A DNA stretch of 64,000 nt from 40CM-4-68-19 sp036513415 (GTDB lineage Bacteria > Myxococcota > Myxococcia > Myxococcales > 40CM-4-68-19). The DNA lies in the NCBI GenBank assembly GCA_036513415.1, contig DATBZA010000190.1:30870-94869 (forward strand), given 5' to 3'. The notes below the pieces were generated by a model. That model made no database searches and had not been told where the DNA came from. It saw only the letters and a list, made by a program, of their open reading frames with translations. Both the position numbers and the translations under genes were made by a program. This document shows positions 1 to 7,687 of the stretch, in pieces; position 1 is the stretch's first letter, and each line of letters opens with the position of its first letter.

Positions 1-408
1 GTTCACGATGTGCGCCGCCGCGCCCTGCGCGATCATCCGCGGCACGAACGCCAGGCAGCCGTGGATGGCGCCCCAGAGGTTTGCGCCCACGATGCGCCGC
101 CAGCGGGCCAGCGGAACTTCCCAGACCGCGCCGTACTCGGCGATCCCGGCATTGTTGCAGAGGAGGTGGACCGCGCCGAAACGGGCGTACGCCTTCCTTG
201 CCAGCGACTCGACGTCGGCGAAGCGGGAGACGTCGGCCGCGACCGCAAGCGCACCGGGAAGTCCGGGTATCAACTCCTTGAGGCGGCGCCGGTCCACGTC
301 GGAGACGACGAGGCGCATTCCCTCGCGCGCCAGCCTGTGAGCGAGGGCGCGGCCGATGCCGCTGGCCGCGCCCGTGATGACGGCGGTCTTGCCGCGGAGC
401 GAGCGCAC
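1..408 (-). CDS. Short-chain dehydrogenase/reductase, N-terminal part (runs off window)
   Basis: Translating the minus strand from a GTG at 408 gives 136 residues of a classical SDR. The Rossmann cofactor loop TGAASGIG lies about residues 12-19, an acidic residue follows beta-2 (VVSDVDRRR, suggesting NAD preference), and the NNAG motif lies near residue 90. The catalytic Ser-Tyr-Lys lie beyond the window start, so substrate class cannot be told. The GTG start sits directly before the Rossmann strand (VRSLRGKTAVITG), as is usual for the family. It is an oxidoreductase of unknown substrate. Confidence 0.85.
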   Translation of the reverse strand, partial: MRSLRGKTAVITGAASGIGRALAHRLAREGMRLVVSDVDRRRLKELIPGLPGALAVAADVSRFADVESLARKAYARFGAVHLLCNNAGIAEYGAVWEVPLARWRRIVGANLWGAIHGCLAFVPRMIAQGAAAHIVN

Positions 409-417
409 CGCGGGAGT

Positions 418-987
418 CTACTCCGCGGCGCCGTCCTCGGCGTCGGCAGAGTCGTCGTCAGCGCCGGAGTCTGCGTCACCGTCGCTATCGCCGTCATGGT
501 GCCGATCATGGTGCCGGTCCGGGCGGCAGACCTTACCGGTGAGGCGACCCAGGAAGCTGGTGCCCAGGAAGTCGCCCTGTGAAGTCAGCATGCCCTTCGC
601 GCCTGCGAAGGCCCCGGTTCCGGCCACCACCTTGTCGAACTCGAAGTACTTACCCTTGCCCATGTCGAGCACGCCGCGATCCCGGATCGTCAGGGTATCG
701 CGGGAGGCAGTCGTGATGATCAGGTTGCCGGTGTAGTGATACACGCCGAAGACCTGCGTCGGGGTGAGCGTATATGCCGCGAAGCTGGTGTCGCCCGCGA
801 GGAGTCCTGAATCGACGGTTCCCGCCGTGCACAGGCCTACGTCCGGGTTCGGGAGATTGTCTGGGGAGCAGGGGGAAAAGTGGGTGGCGATCGTTGCGTC
901 GATGGCCGTGCATCGAGCGGCGCGAGCACCCCCTGAAGAGAGCAGGGCGAGGGCCAGCGCCGGCACTGCGGTCGAAACGAGTCGCAT
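418..987 (-). CDS. Secreted hypothetical protein with His/Asp-rich C-terminal tail
   Basis: This 189-residue protein has a clear Sec signal peptide (hydrophobic ALALALLSS, then GGARA before the likely cleavage site). The mature part has four to five cysteines, alternating beta-type segments, and a run GTGAFAGAKGMLTSQGD that recalls the dirigent/allene-oxide-cyclase-like small beta barrels; that resemblance is weak. The last ~40 residues are almost entirely His, Asp, Arg, Gly and Ser (RHHDRHHDGDSDGDADSG and following), a low-complexity metal-binding or solubilising tail. No function is assigned. It lies 9 bp from the SDR start upstream in coordinate order, on the same strand, so it may be the first gene of that pair. 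Confidence 0.7.
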   Translation of the reverse strand: MRLVSTAVPALALALLSSGGARAARCTAIDATIATHFSPCSPDNLPNPDVGLCTAGTVDSGLLAGDTSFAAYTLTPTQVFGVYHYTGNLIITTASRDTLTIRDRGVLDMGKGKYFEFDKVVAGTGAFAGAKGMLTSQGDFLGTSFLGRLTGKVCRPDRHHDRHHDGDSDGDADSGADDDSADAEDGAAE

Positions 988-1062
988 GGGTTTGCTCCCT
1001 TGTGCCGCGAGTAACCCCGCATGCCGGTAGCATTCAATACGCTCCTGTGAGTGTATGTAATT

Positions 1063-2252
1063 TTACAACACTATGTCATCGACGCGGCGCGTCGCGGCGA
1101 CCTCCGCGATTCCGATGGCGAATGGAACGAACAGGGCGGCGAGCCCGAGCGCCGCGACACCCGGCCACCCCCAGCGGGCGTAGGCGGCGCCGGCGGCGCT
1201 GATCCCGGCCGCGCCGCCTAGATAATAAAGCAGCACATACAGGGAGTTGGCGCGGCCCCTGCTCTCGGTCAGCCTGGCGTTGAGCGACCCGACCGCCGCC
1301 GCGTGCATGGTGAAGAACCCCCCGCAGATGGCGGTGAGGCTCGCCGCGATCGCCGGCAGCGAGGGGATGAGCGTGAGCGTGATGGCGGCTGCGAAGAGCA
1401 GGGATCCGAGGACCAGGGTGGTGCCGGTGCCGAAGCGGTTCGTCAGCCTGCCCGCGAGCGGGCCGGCGGCGATCCCCATCACGTACGCCAGATAGAGCAG
1501 CGTGATGGCGCGGACACCGGCGTGGAGCGGCGGTCCCGAGAGGTAGAAGGGAACGTAGTTGAACATCGCCGAGAAGACGAAGAAGGCGAAGAATCCCACC
1601 GAGAGCATGCGAAGCAGCTCGGGCCGCGAGAGGAGGCGAAGAAACCCGGTGCTCTCGGTCTCCCCGCGCGGAGGGGGTTGGTCGCGTGGGAGCCACCGGA
1701 CCGCGGCAGAGACGGCGCCGGCGACGATGGCGGCTGCCCCGATGAACGCGAGCCTCCAATGCTCAGGAGGAAAGACGAATCCACCGAGCAGGCGCCCGCC
1801 CATGCCGCCGGTGACCGTGGCGGACACGTACCAACCCATCACGACGTTCAGCCGGTGCGGCGGGAGGGTGCGGGAGAGGTAGGCCGCAAGACAGGTGCTC
1901 GCGAGGGGATGAACAATCCCTGCACGAACCGCGCGGCGATCAGCACGCCGATGGAATGCGTCAATGCGCAGGTCACGCTGGCGATGGCGACGACCGCGCC
2001 GCCGGCCACGACGATGGGGCGGACCGGGAACCGGTCGGCGAGCACGCCGAACGGCAGGTTCGCGAGGGCGATGCCGAGCACGACCGCGGAGACCGTGAGC
2101 GAGGCGATGCCCGGGGTCACGCCGAATTCGACCCGCAGGATCGGAAGCACCGGCTGGGTGACGTAGACGGTCAGGAAAGTCGCCGCGACCAGCGCGAACA
2201 CCACCGCCTGCACGCCGCGTTCGTCGCTCGAGGCTTCCACCCGGGCGCGCAA
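1063..2252 (-). pseudogene. MFS transporter interrupted by one frameshift
   Basis: Two adjacent minus-strand frames together encode one 12-TM major facilitator protein. The first (2252 to about 1905) has TM1-4 with the MFS loop motif around LADRFPVRP. The second (about 1905 to 1063) continues with SRTLPPHRLNVVMGWYVSA and TM5-12. The frames join at the G4 run at 1905-1908 (CCCC in the mRNA): one extra C would restore a continuous reading frame through FIPLASTCLAAYLSRT. As given the product stops early. The start is uncertain: a TTG at 2252 or GTG at 2240 both precede the first helix. It begins 18 bp after the selenoprotein operon on the same strand, so it may be its third gene. Genuine mutation, programmed slippage and sequencing error cannot be separated here. 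Confidence 0.8.
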
Positions 2253-2270
2253 GCTATCGCGAACGCGTCG

Positions 2271-2954
2271 CTACGTGTAATCGCGGCGGACCACCTCGCC
2301 GGGCCGGGCCGGTTCACGGAGCAGGCCCAGGGCGTCCATCACGATCCACTTCTGCAGGGCCTCGTCGTTGGGGCGCCCGAGCGAGTGGCCGGCGATGAAG
2401 CCGCGCGGGCAGAGCGCCCGGGGCGGCCGCGCCTGGGCACTCTCTTCCGGCTCGACGGTGATCAGGACCGTGGAAATCCCCAGCATCTCGATCGCCCGTT
2501 GCACCGTGACCACGGTGCGGTGGCAGAGCCGTCAACCGCCCGTGAGCAGGACGGCGTCGGGCCGCGCAACCGAGACGGCGCGAGCGAGTTGCGGAACGGT
2601 GGTCTCGCGCAGCTCGCGCAGCGCCTGTGAGTAACCCATCGAGAAGTGTTCGGCGGTCATCCCGGCGATCCGCCCTTCGCGCGCCAGGGAAGCGAGACGA
2701 TCGGCGGGAAAGACGCAGTTGATGTCGCGATCGATGCAGGCGTGGTCGTAGTGCGCGTCGTCATAGGCCAGGTCGGCCCCGGCGAGGCTCGAGTCGATCC
2801 GCCGGAAGGAGTTGTCTCCCTCGACGTTGAACGGCGTATCGGTCTTCGCCCGCACCGCGGCGGTGGTGACGAGGCAGACCAGCGATTCCTCCAGAGCCTT
2901 CACGAACGGCGTGAACGGCACGCAGTAGCGCGAGAGCTCGAGTGGCTTCTCCAT
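2271..2954 (-). CDS. GrdB/PrdB-like selenoprotein with U-x-x-C motif
   Basis: ATG at 2954; 227 residues if the in-frame TGA at 2534-2532 is read as selenocysteine (Sec141). Upstream of the TGA the frame reads RPDAVLLTGG and downstream it continues without a break as RLCHRTVVTVQRAIEMLG to a TAG at 2273-2271, so the redox motif is Sec-Arg-Leu-Cys-His. The glycine/betaine/sarcosine/D-proline reductase selenoprotein B family is known to carry Sec at such a position, and the length is close to the ~240-residue PrdB subunit. A hairpin with a GGUC loop lies 20 nt after the TGA. The gene starts 2 nt after the peroxiredoxin stop. No other reductase subunits are nearby, so amino-acid reduction is doubtful; a general thiol/selenol reductase working with the peroxiredoxin is my inference. 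Confidence 0.85.
2501..2518 (-). promoter_or_regulatory. SECIS-like hairpin of the GrdB-like selenoprotein
   Basis: In the mRNA, 20 nt after the UGA, GCACCGT (2518-2512) pairs perfectly with ACGGTGC (2507-2501) around the tetraloop GGUC. Two more C-G pairs can form below a small bulge. Bacterial SECIS elements lie inside the coding sequence just 3' of the UGA and need a G early in the apical loop; the E. coli fdhF element has GGUC-type loop bases bound by SelB. Both criteria are met. Folding energy was not computed. Confidence 0.75.
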
Positions 2955-2956
2955 CC

Positions 2957-3466
2957 TCACCTCAGCTTGTCGAGCGCCTCCATGATCTTGTCGGTGGGCG
3001 GCTGCTCGGCGATGTCGTGGATGTCGATGTAGCGGAGGATGCCCTGCTGATCGACCACGAAGATCGCCCGCTCCGCCCGCCCTTCGCCGCGCAGCACGCC
3101 GTATTGCACGCAGACGTAGCCGTAGGGCCAGGTGTCGCTGAGCAACGGGTAGGAGAGGCCTCCCATCGACTTGGCCCATGCCTCGTTGCTGAATACCTGG
3201 TCCACCGAGATGCCCAGGACCTGGGCATTGCGCCGCTCGAACTCGGAGAGATCCTCCTCGTACGAGGGCATCTGGACCGTTCAGACGGGCGTGAAGGCCG
3301 CCGGGTAGAAGGCCAGCACCACGTTCTTCTTTCCGCGATAATCGCTCAGGCGGACCTTCTTTCGCGGCCCACCTTTTCCTGCTTGCTCGCCGGTGGCGAT
3401 CAGCTCGAACTCGGGGGCCTCCTCACCGACCTTGAGCCGCCACACCGGCCTGCTGGGTTGTGCCAT
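2957..3466 (-). CDS. Selenocysteine peroxiredoxin (PrxU-like)
   Basis: ATG at 3466; 169 residues with the TGA at 3283-3281 read as Sec62. The frame before the TGA is VVLAFYPAAFTPV and after it TVQMPSYEEDLSEFERR, exactly the peroxiredoxin active site P-x-x-x-T-x-x-C with Sec at the peroxidatic Cys. The conserved Arg of RAIFVVD is at about 133, and Cys119 (YGYVCVQYG) may resolve. The protein would reduce peroxides in the cytoplasm using a thiol donor; no signal peptide is present. Without recoding the product would be a useless 61-residue peptide, while the 107 residues after the TGA are fully conserved peroxiredoxin fold. Family is AhpC/TSA, BCP/AhpE-like. It is first in an operon with the GrdB-like selenoprotein. 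Confidence 0.9.
3249..3273 (-). promoter_or_regulatory. SECIS-like hairpin of the selenoperoxiredoxin
   Basis: In the mRNA, CCUC (3267-3264) pairs with GAGG (3259-3256) around a GUAC loop. Below a 2x3 internal loop AGAU (3273-3270) pairs with AUCU (3252-3249). The first loop base is G, 17 nt after the UGA. Position and loop G fit the bacterial SECIS rule; the upper stem is short, so this element is weaker than the one in the downstream gene. Confidence 0.55.
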
Positions 3467-3801
3467 CGTGCTCTCCGCTGCGCGACATTCCGCGCGCCGC
3501 CTCTTATGCCCCCGAATCACGCGGGGCGCGACTGGGAACGTACGCAGGTGAGGTTGCCCCGGCCCGTCCGCCCGGTCGGCATATTCCGCAACAATTCCCG
3601 CTCGTGGCAAGAACCGGCCGGTTTTTCAGGCGGTTGCCGGTGGCTGGCGGGGTCAACGTCTCCTCGTCAACGCGGGGGTCCTTGATCGCGCATCCGGCCA
3701 AAGCGCAGGCGACCACACGATCCCCCGGCACAGGCCGCCGGCCGCTTTTTCCGTAGCTCACCTGGATACCGAACCACCCTCAGGGTGGGAGGAGTCAAGC
3801 G
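3467..3801. promoter_or_regulatory. Divergent promoter region, prxU-like / MBL gene
   Basis: These 335 bp separate two divergent genes and must hold both promoters. I see no convincing -35/-10 pair. Near the plus-strand gene, CCACCC (3774-3779) and GGGTGG (3783-3788) form a 6-bp hairpin with a 3-nt loop that abuts the ribosome binding site GGGAGGAG, so it could affect initiation of the MBL gene. A T5 run follows a small GC stem at about 3731-3750, but no gene ends there. Confidence 0.4.
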
Positions 3802-5040
3802 ATGGCCCGTTTCATTGGCGGTACAGCTCTGTTGTTCGTTTCACTACTGGCGTCCCGTGCGAACGCGCACGGGGCCGCCCCGGCGGACCTGGTCAAGGCG
3901 CGCCAGCTCATCTTCGGCGTGGAAAACGTCGACGCGCGGACCGGCGCAGTCGACAGGGACAAGGTCATCTTCTCCTGGCTGACGAACGCGACGCTCGCCG
4001 CGTCGATCAAGGGCCACGTCGTCCTGCTGGATACGTTCGTGCACCGCGCCGAGATCGTTCCGGGCCGGACGCCGTTCGTCGTCGAGGACCTGGTCAGCCT
4101 GCGCCCCGAGGCGGCGTTCATCGGCCACGGCCACGGCGATCACGCCGACAACGCAGCCTGGCTCGGAGCCAAGCTCGGGATCCCGTTGTTCGCATCGGAG
4201 GAGACGTGCACCGAGCTGAGGGCCGACGCGGTCCGTTTCGTCACCACGGGCGCCCTCACGAGCCCGACCATCGACTGCAGGAACGTAACCTCTGCGGGAT
4301 CGCACCCGGGCGCCGAGCTCGTGAAGATCGACGTTCTCGAGCCGGTCGCCTCGATCACCGCGTTCCGCCACCTGCACTCGGGCACCTCGTACCCGCAGAG
4401 CAGCGAGCCGGTCCCGTTCCCGATCACGCCGGTCAAGAACATCGCGGATACGCGCGACGCGGACATGTACCCGCCGGGGATCGCGCACTCGTTCAGGACG
4501 AGCGGCCCCGTCGGCGGCCCGATCAGCATCTACTACCACTTCGTCGTGCGCGGCGATCACAACTTCACCTTCGTCTGGCACAACACGACGGGCGACCTGC
4601 ACCATGGCTGCACCATCGATCACCCGCCGCCGGCGTGCTGGGACGACCTGTTCCCGTTGGAGCACATCTCCGCGAACGTGAAGGCCCGCATCGCGGCGCT
4701 CCCCGAGACGGACGTCGAGTTCGGCTCGTTCGTCAGCCTCGGCTACGCCGTCAACGGCATGCGCGACCCGATCGAGAACAGCGCCACGCTGAAGCCGAAG
4801 GTGTACGTGCCCATCCACCAGACGAACGCGGCGCTGCCGACGTCGTCGCTCTACTTCAAGGTCGCGTACCTGAAGCAGCTCGAGCAGATGATCCCGGCGC
4901 TCACGCCCGCGCAGCGCCCCGAGCCGCGCTGGATGGTGGACCCGGACGATTACCTGAAGCCGATGGTCTACAACCCGAAGGACGCGCGCTGGTCGAAGGG
5001 ACGCAGGAGCGGCGAGCACGACGACGAACACGACGATTGA
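3802..5040 (+). CDS. Secreted metallo-beta-lactamase-fold hydrolase
   Basis: The 412-residue product starts with a Sec signal peptide (LLFVSLLASRANA) and carries the MBL signature HGHGDHAD at residues 109-116 (His109, His111, Asp113, His114), the site that binds a dinuclear metal centre. Further conserved-looking histidines are HLHSG (~192), HHG (~269) and PIHQTN near residue 335. The substrate is unknown; L-ascorbate-6-P lactonase (UlaG)-type proteins share this layout. The C-terminus is GEHDDEHDD, an acidic/His tail like those of two neighbouring secreted proteins. GGGAGGAG ends 5 nt before ATG. It is monocistronic and divergent from the selenoprotein operon. A C-terminal fragment of a related gene occurs near 26 kb. 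Confidence 0.85.
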   Translation: MARFIGGTALLFVSLLASRANAHGAAPADLVKARQLIFGVENVDARTGAVDRDKVIFSWLTNATLAASIKGHVVLLDTFVHRAEIVPGRTPFVVEDLVSLRPEAAFIGHGHGDHADNAAWLGAKLGIPLFASEETCTELRADAVRFVTTGALTSPTIDCRNVTSAGSHPGAELVKIDVLEPVASITAFRHLHSGTSYPQSSEPVPFPITPVKNIADTRDADMYPPGIAHSFRTSGPVGGPISIYYHFVVRGDHNFTFVWHNTTGDLHHGCTIDHPPPACWDDLFPLEHISANVKARIAALPETDVEFGSFVSLGYAVNGMRDPIENSATLKPKVYVPIHQTNAALPTSSLYFKVAYLKQLEQMIPALTPAQRPEPRWMVDPDDYLKPMVYNPKDARWSKGRRSGEHDDEHDD

Positions 5041-5072
5041 GGCTGTCTATCCAGGAACCGGGCGAGGGGCTG

Positions 5073-5690
5073 TCAGGTCCACTGGACCTTGTAGCGCGCC
5101 TCGCCCTTGGAGGCGCTGCAGCGGATGTCCTCCGGCTCCTCGACGGTGCCCTGCACGCCGCAGAGCTCGAACACGTAGGTGAGGTTGCCGCGCGTGACGT
5201 CGAAGAGAGCGGCCGGGACGTTCGGGCCGTCGGCGTGCGTTCGAACGAGGCCTTGGCGTGGACCGAGCGCCTCGTACTCGAACCGCATCCCGCGCAGCAC
5301 CATGGTGTAGAACCGCTCCAGGTTCTGGAAGACGGTCACTGGCGTGTTCCCGAACAGCGCCGTGGCCATGCGCAGGACGGGCTCGATGACCGAGCCGCCC
5401 AGCTTGCGCCCGGCCGTGATGCCCAGATCCACGCAGGCCTGGCGCCCGGCGACGGCCGAGAGCGCGGACTGCAGCTCGTCCATCGGTGTGGCCGGCATCC
5501 ACGCGAACGGGAACGGCGGCTTCTCGATCAGCTCGGCCGTGGCGGGCGAGACCTTCTGCTTCACCAGCACGGCACAGCCTCGCTGGTGGGTGAACTCGAC
5601 CGCCACCCGGAAGGCCGATCCGATGTACGCCCGCGCGTCCGTCGCTTCCGCCGCGTGTCCCGCGGCGGCAGACTCATTTGCCGGGGTCAT
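5073..5690 (-). CDS. Hypothetical protein, DUF2378-like
   Basis: This 205-residue protein has no signal peptide. From about residue 75 it reads as an alpha/beta domain (G-x-x-G-G-x-x-I...F-x-N...Y) ending in ARYKVQW, a layout that recalls the myxobacterial DUF2378/TIGR02265 family and 4-vinyl-reductase-like domains; the match is by eye and weak. The start ATG at 5690 has GGAGG six bases upstream, inside the end of the preceding gene, and overlaps it by 17 bp, so the two are probably translationally coupled. Function unknown. Confidence 0.6.
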   Translation of the reverse strand: MTPANESAAAGHAAEATDARAYIGSAFRVAVEFTHQRGCAVLVKQKVSPATAELIEKPPFPFAWMPATPMDELQSALSAVAGRQACVDLGITAGRKLGGSVIEPVLRMATALFGNTPVTVFQNLERFYTMVLRGMRFEYEALGPRQGLVRTHADGPNVPAALFDVTRGNLTYVFELCGVQGTVEEPEDIRCSASKGEARYKVQWT

Positions 5691-6288
5691 GGTCGCCTCC
5701 GTCGATCCACTCCATCGCGTGGTCGGAGTCCTGGTGGCGCTCCGGTCCGCGGTCCGCGTCGTAGATCTGCACCGTCCAGTAGGACCCTGTGGCGAAGCCC
5801 ACCAGCCGGAAGGGATTGAACGTGCTCAAGCTGGTCACCGCGCCTCCGATGACTCCGTCGGGAGCGGCGACGATTGCGAGGTTGCAGCCCGCCAGCACCA
5901 GGCCGCCCTTCGGGACCTTGTTGCTGATGATCGTGCAGGAGCCCGAAGCCTTGTAGACGCCGTCAGGGAGCGTGAGCTGCAGGAAGAACCGCTGTGACAG
6001 GAGCGGCGGGAACGCAAAGTTGGTGATCTTCGCGCATGCGGTGGCCTTTCCGATGGCGCGCGCCTCTTCGGTCACCACTTCGCCGCTGCGTTCCCGCGTC
6101 TCGTAGGTGTAGAGCGAGCCGCCGATGAAGAGGTTGGGCGTGAAGGGCGCCTCGGCGCAGGCGGCCTTGTCGGGCGGAGAAGCCGGGTCCTCCGCGCTGC
6201 GGAACTGGAGGACGCGCGCCTGCGCGGATGCCAGGGCAGGTGCGAGAAGGGCAAGGACGGCCAATGCGCGAGCGATTCGACGGTTCAT
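5674..6288 (-). CDS. Secreted hypothetical protein with His/Asp-rich C-terminus
   Basis: I chose ATG 6288 over ATG 6294 because AGAGAG lies at proper distance only from the former. The 204-residue product has a signal peptide (ALAVLALLAPALASAQA), few cysteines and a beta-rich body, and ends in RHQDSDHAMEWIDGGDHDPGK, rich in His and Asp. I recognise no family. It follows the ketosynthase by 17 bp and overlaps the next gene, so the three form one minus-strand operon. A lipid-binding or export role next to the ketosynthase is only a guess. Confidence 0.65.
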   Translation of the reverse strand: MNRRIARALAVLALLAPALASAQARVLQFRSAEDPASPPDKAACAEAPFTPNLFIGGSLYTYETRERSGEVVTEEARAIGKATACAKITNFAFPPLLSQRFFLQLTLPDGVYKASGSCTIISNKVPKGGLVLAGCNLAIVAAPDGVIGGAVTSLSTFNPFRLVGFATGSYWTVQIYDADRGPERHQDSDHAMEWIDGGDHDPGK

Positions 6289-6305
6289 GATCATCTCTCT
6301 TTCGC

Positions 6306-7409
6306 TCAGAGGCGCACGAGCTGCGCGCCGTAGTTGACGTTGGCGCCGATCGCGGCGAGCACGACCAGGTCGCCGCGACCCATTTCGACGATGCCTTCCT
6401 GAAGGTCTTCCGCGAGCAGGATCAGCATGCCCGCCGCCGAGGTGTTGCCGTGCCGCTCGACGTGGCAGGCCACCCGATCTTTCGGCAACGCTTCGCGCTC
6501 GACGAAGCTGTCCATCAGCCGCTTGTTGGGCTGGTGGAAGTACCAGCGCGCCACCTCCGGCGCGAGCTGGCGATCCTCTCCGAGCACGCCGTCGATGGCC
6601 TTCTTCATGAACAGGGGATACGTGCGCGCAACCTGGGCCCCGTCGACGATGAAGGCGTGATCGGCCGGATTCGCCCGCCCCTGGAAGTCCAGGCGCAGGT
6701 TGCCGCCGCCCTTGCGCAGCACCAGGTCGGCGTGCGCGGTGCCGGCGAACGAGCGCAGGATGCCGGGGCCGTCCTCGTCAGAGGCGTCGTCGCCGCGCAG
6801 GATCAGGGCGCCGGCGCCGTCGCCGAACACGTACATGGAGAGGAAGCCGTTCGCCTTCTTGCCGGAATCGAGCTGCTGCTCGGCGGTGTAGACATCGCGG
6901 TTCAGGTGGGCCGAGGTGAAGTTCGACCCGACCACCGCGATGGTGCGAAAGGTGCCGCCCTCGATCATGCGCCGCGCCATGTCGACGGTGTAGAGGGTCC
7001 CTCCGCAGCCGCTGTCGAAGACCATGGCATAAGCGTCCTCGCGGCAACCTAGCCGGCGGTGCAGCTCCATCGCGTCGTGGCTGAAGTTCAGCTCGTCGGG
7101 CGAGCAGGTCACCAGGAAGATCGCGTCGATCTCGCGGGCGTCGACCTGCGCCATCATCAGCGCGCGGCGAAGCGCCACCTCGGCCATGTCGGCGTTGTTC
7201 GCCGGATAGAAGGTTCCGTCGTCGTTGGGCGGCGGCACCGCGCGCCCGGTCTTCTCGTCGAAGTCCCAGAGGAACCTGCGCTCGCGGATGCCGGTCTTCT
7301 CCTCGATTCGCTCGGCCGTCCAGCCCGGGATCGCCGACGCGATGCGCGCGTTGCTCACGGCACGCCGCGGGACGAACGAACCTACTCCCAGGAACCTCAC
7401 GTTCTGCAT
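6306..7409 (-). CDS. 3-oxoacyl-ACP synthase III family protein (FabH/OleA-like)
   Basis: The 367-residue thiolase-fold enzyme has the Cys-His-Asn triad of ketosynthase III: Cys135 in DSGCGGTLY, His292 in FHQPNKRLM and Asn322 in HGNTSAAGM. Length is slightly above FabH (~320) and near OleA or other CoA-using KAS III relatives. It should condense acyl-CoA/ACP with malonyl-ACP or a second acyl chain. Acyl carrier protein, FabD and FabG are not beside it, so it is probably not the housekeeping FabH. It leads a three-gene operon with a secreted protein and a DUF2378-like protein. The 278 bp upstream (7410-7687) hold its promoter; I see no clear motif there. Confidence 0.85.
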   Translation of the reverse strand: MQNVRFLGVGSFVPRRAVSNARIASAIPGWTAERIEEKTGIRERRFLWDFDEKTGRAVPPPNDDGTFYPANNADMAEVALRRALMMAQVDAREIDAIFLVTCSPDELNFSHDAMELHRRLGCREDAYAMVFDSGCGGTLYTVDMARRMIEGGTFRTIAVVGSNFTSAHLNRDVYTAEQQLDSGKKANGFLSMYVFGDGAGALILRGDDASDEDGPGILRSFAGTAHADLVLRKGGGNLRLDFQGRANPADHAFIVDGAQVARTYPLFMKKAIDGVLGEDRQLAPEVARWYFHQPNKRLMDSFVEREALPKDRVACHVERHGNTSAAGMLILLAEDLQEGIVEMGRGDLVVLAAIGANVNYGAQLVRL

Positions 7410-7687
7410 CGCGGTTCGTCTTTCTCCCCCCGCGACGCCAGCAGGCTCTCAGCGAACCCGAGGCAGGCGCAACGGCCGGCGGGCTGGCTCCCCTGGCCCG
7501 ATACCCGGCGCGCGCCATTCGGCATTCAATTCCGGGGGAGTGCGCGATGGAGTCCGGCTGCTGCATCCGGCTCTAGTGTGGCCCCTGCGCTCGCGGATCG
7601 ACCACAGCGGCACACTGTCGGACTGCACCAGACTGTCGGTGCGCGAGGCGGACGTGCGCACATGGAGCTTCGACCGCGCGGGGGGAC

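Noticed and set aside
3731..3750. Rho-independent terminator (GC stem plus T5)
   Set aside because: The stem is only 4 bp and no plus-strand gene ends upstream of it.
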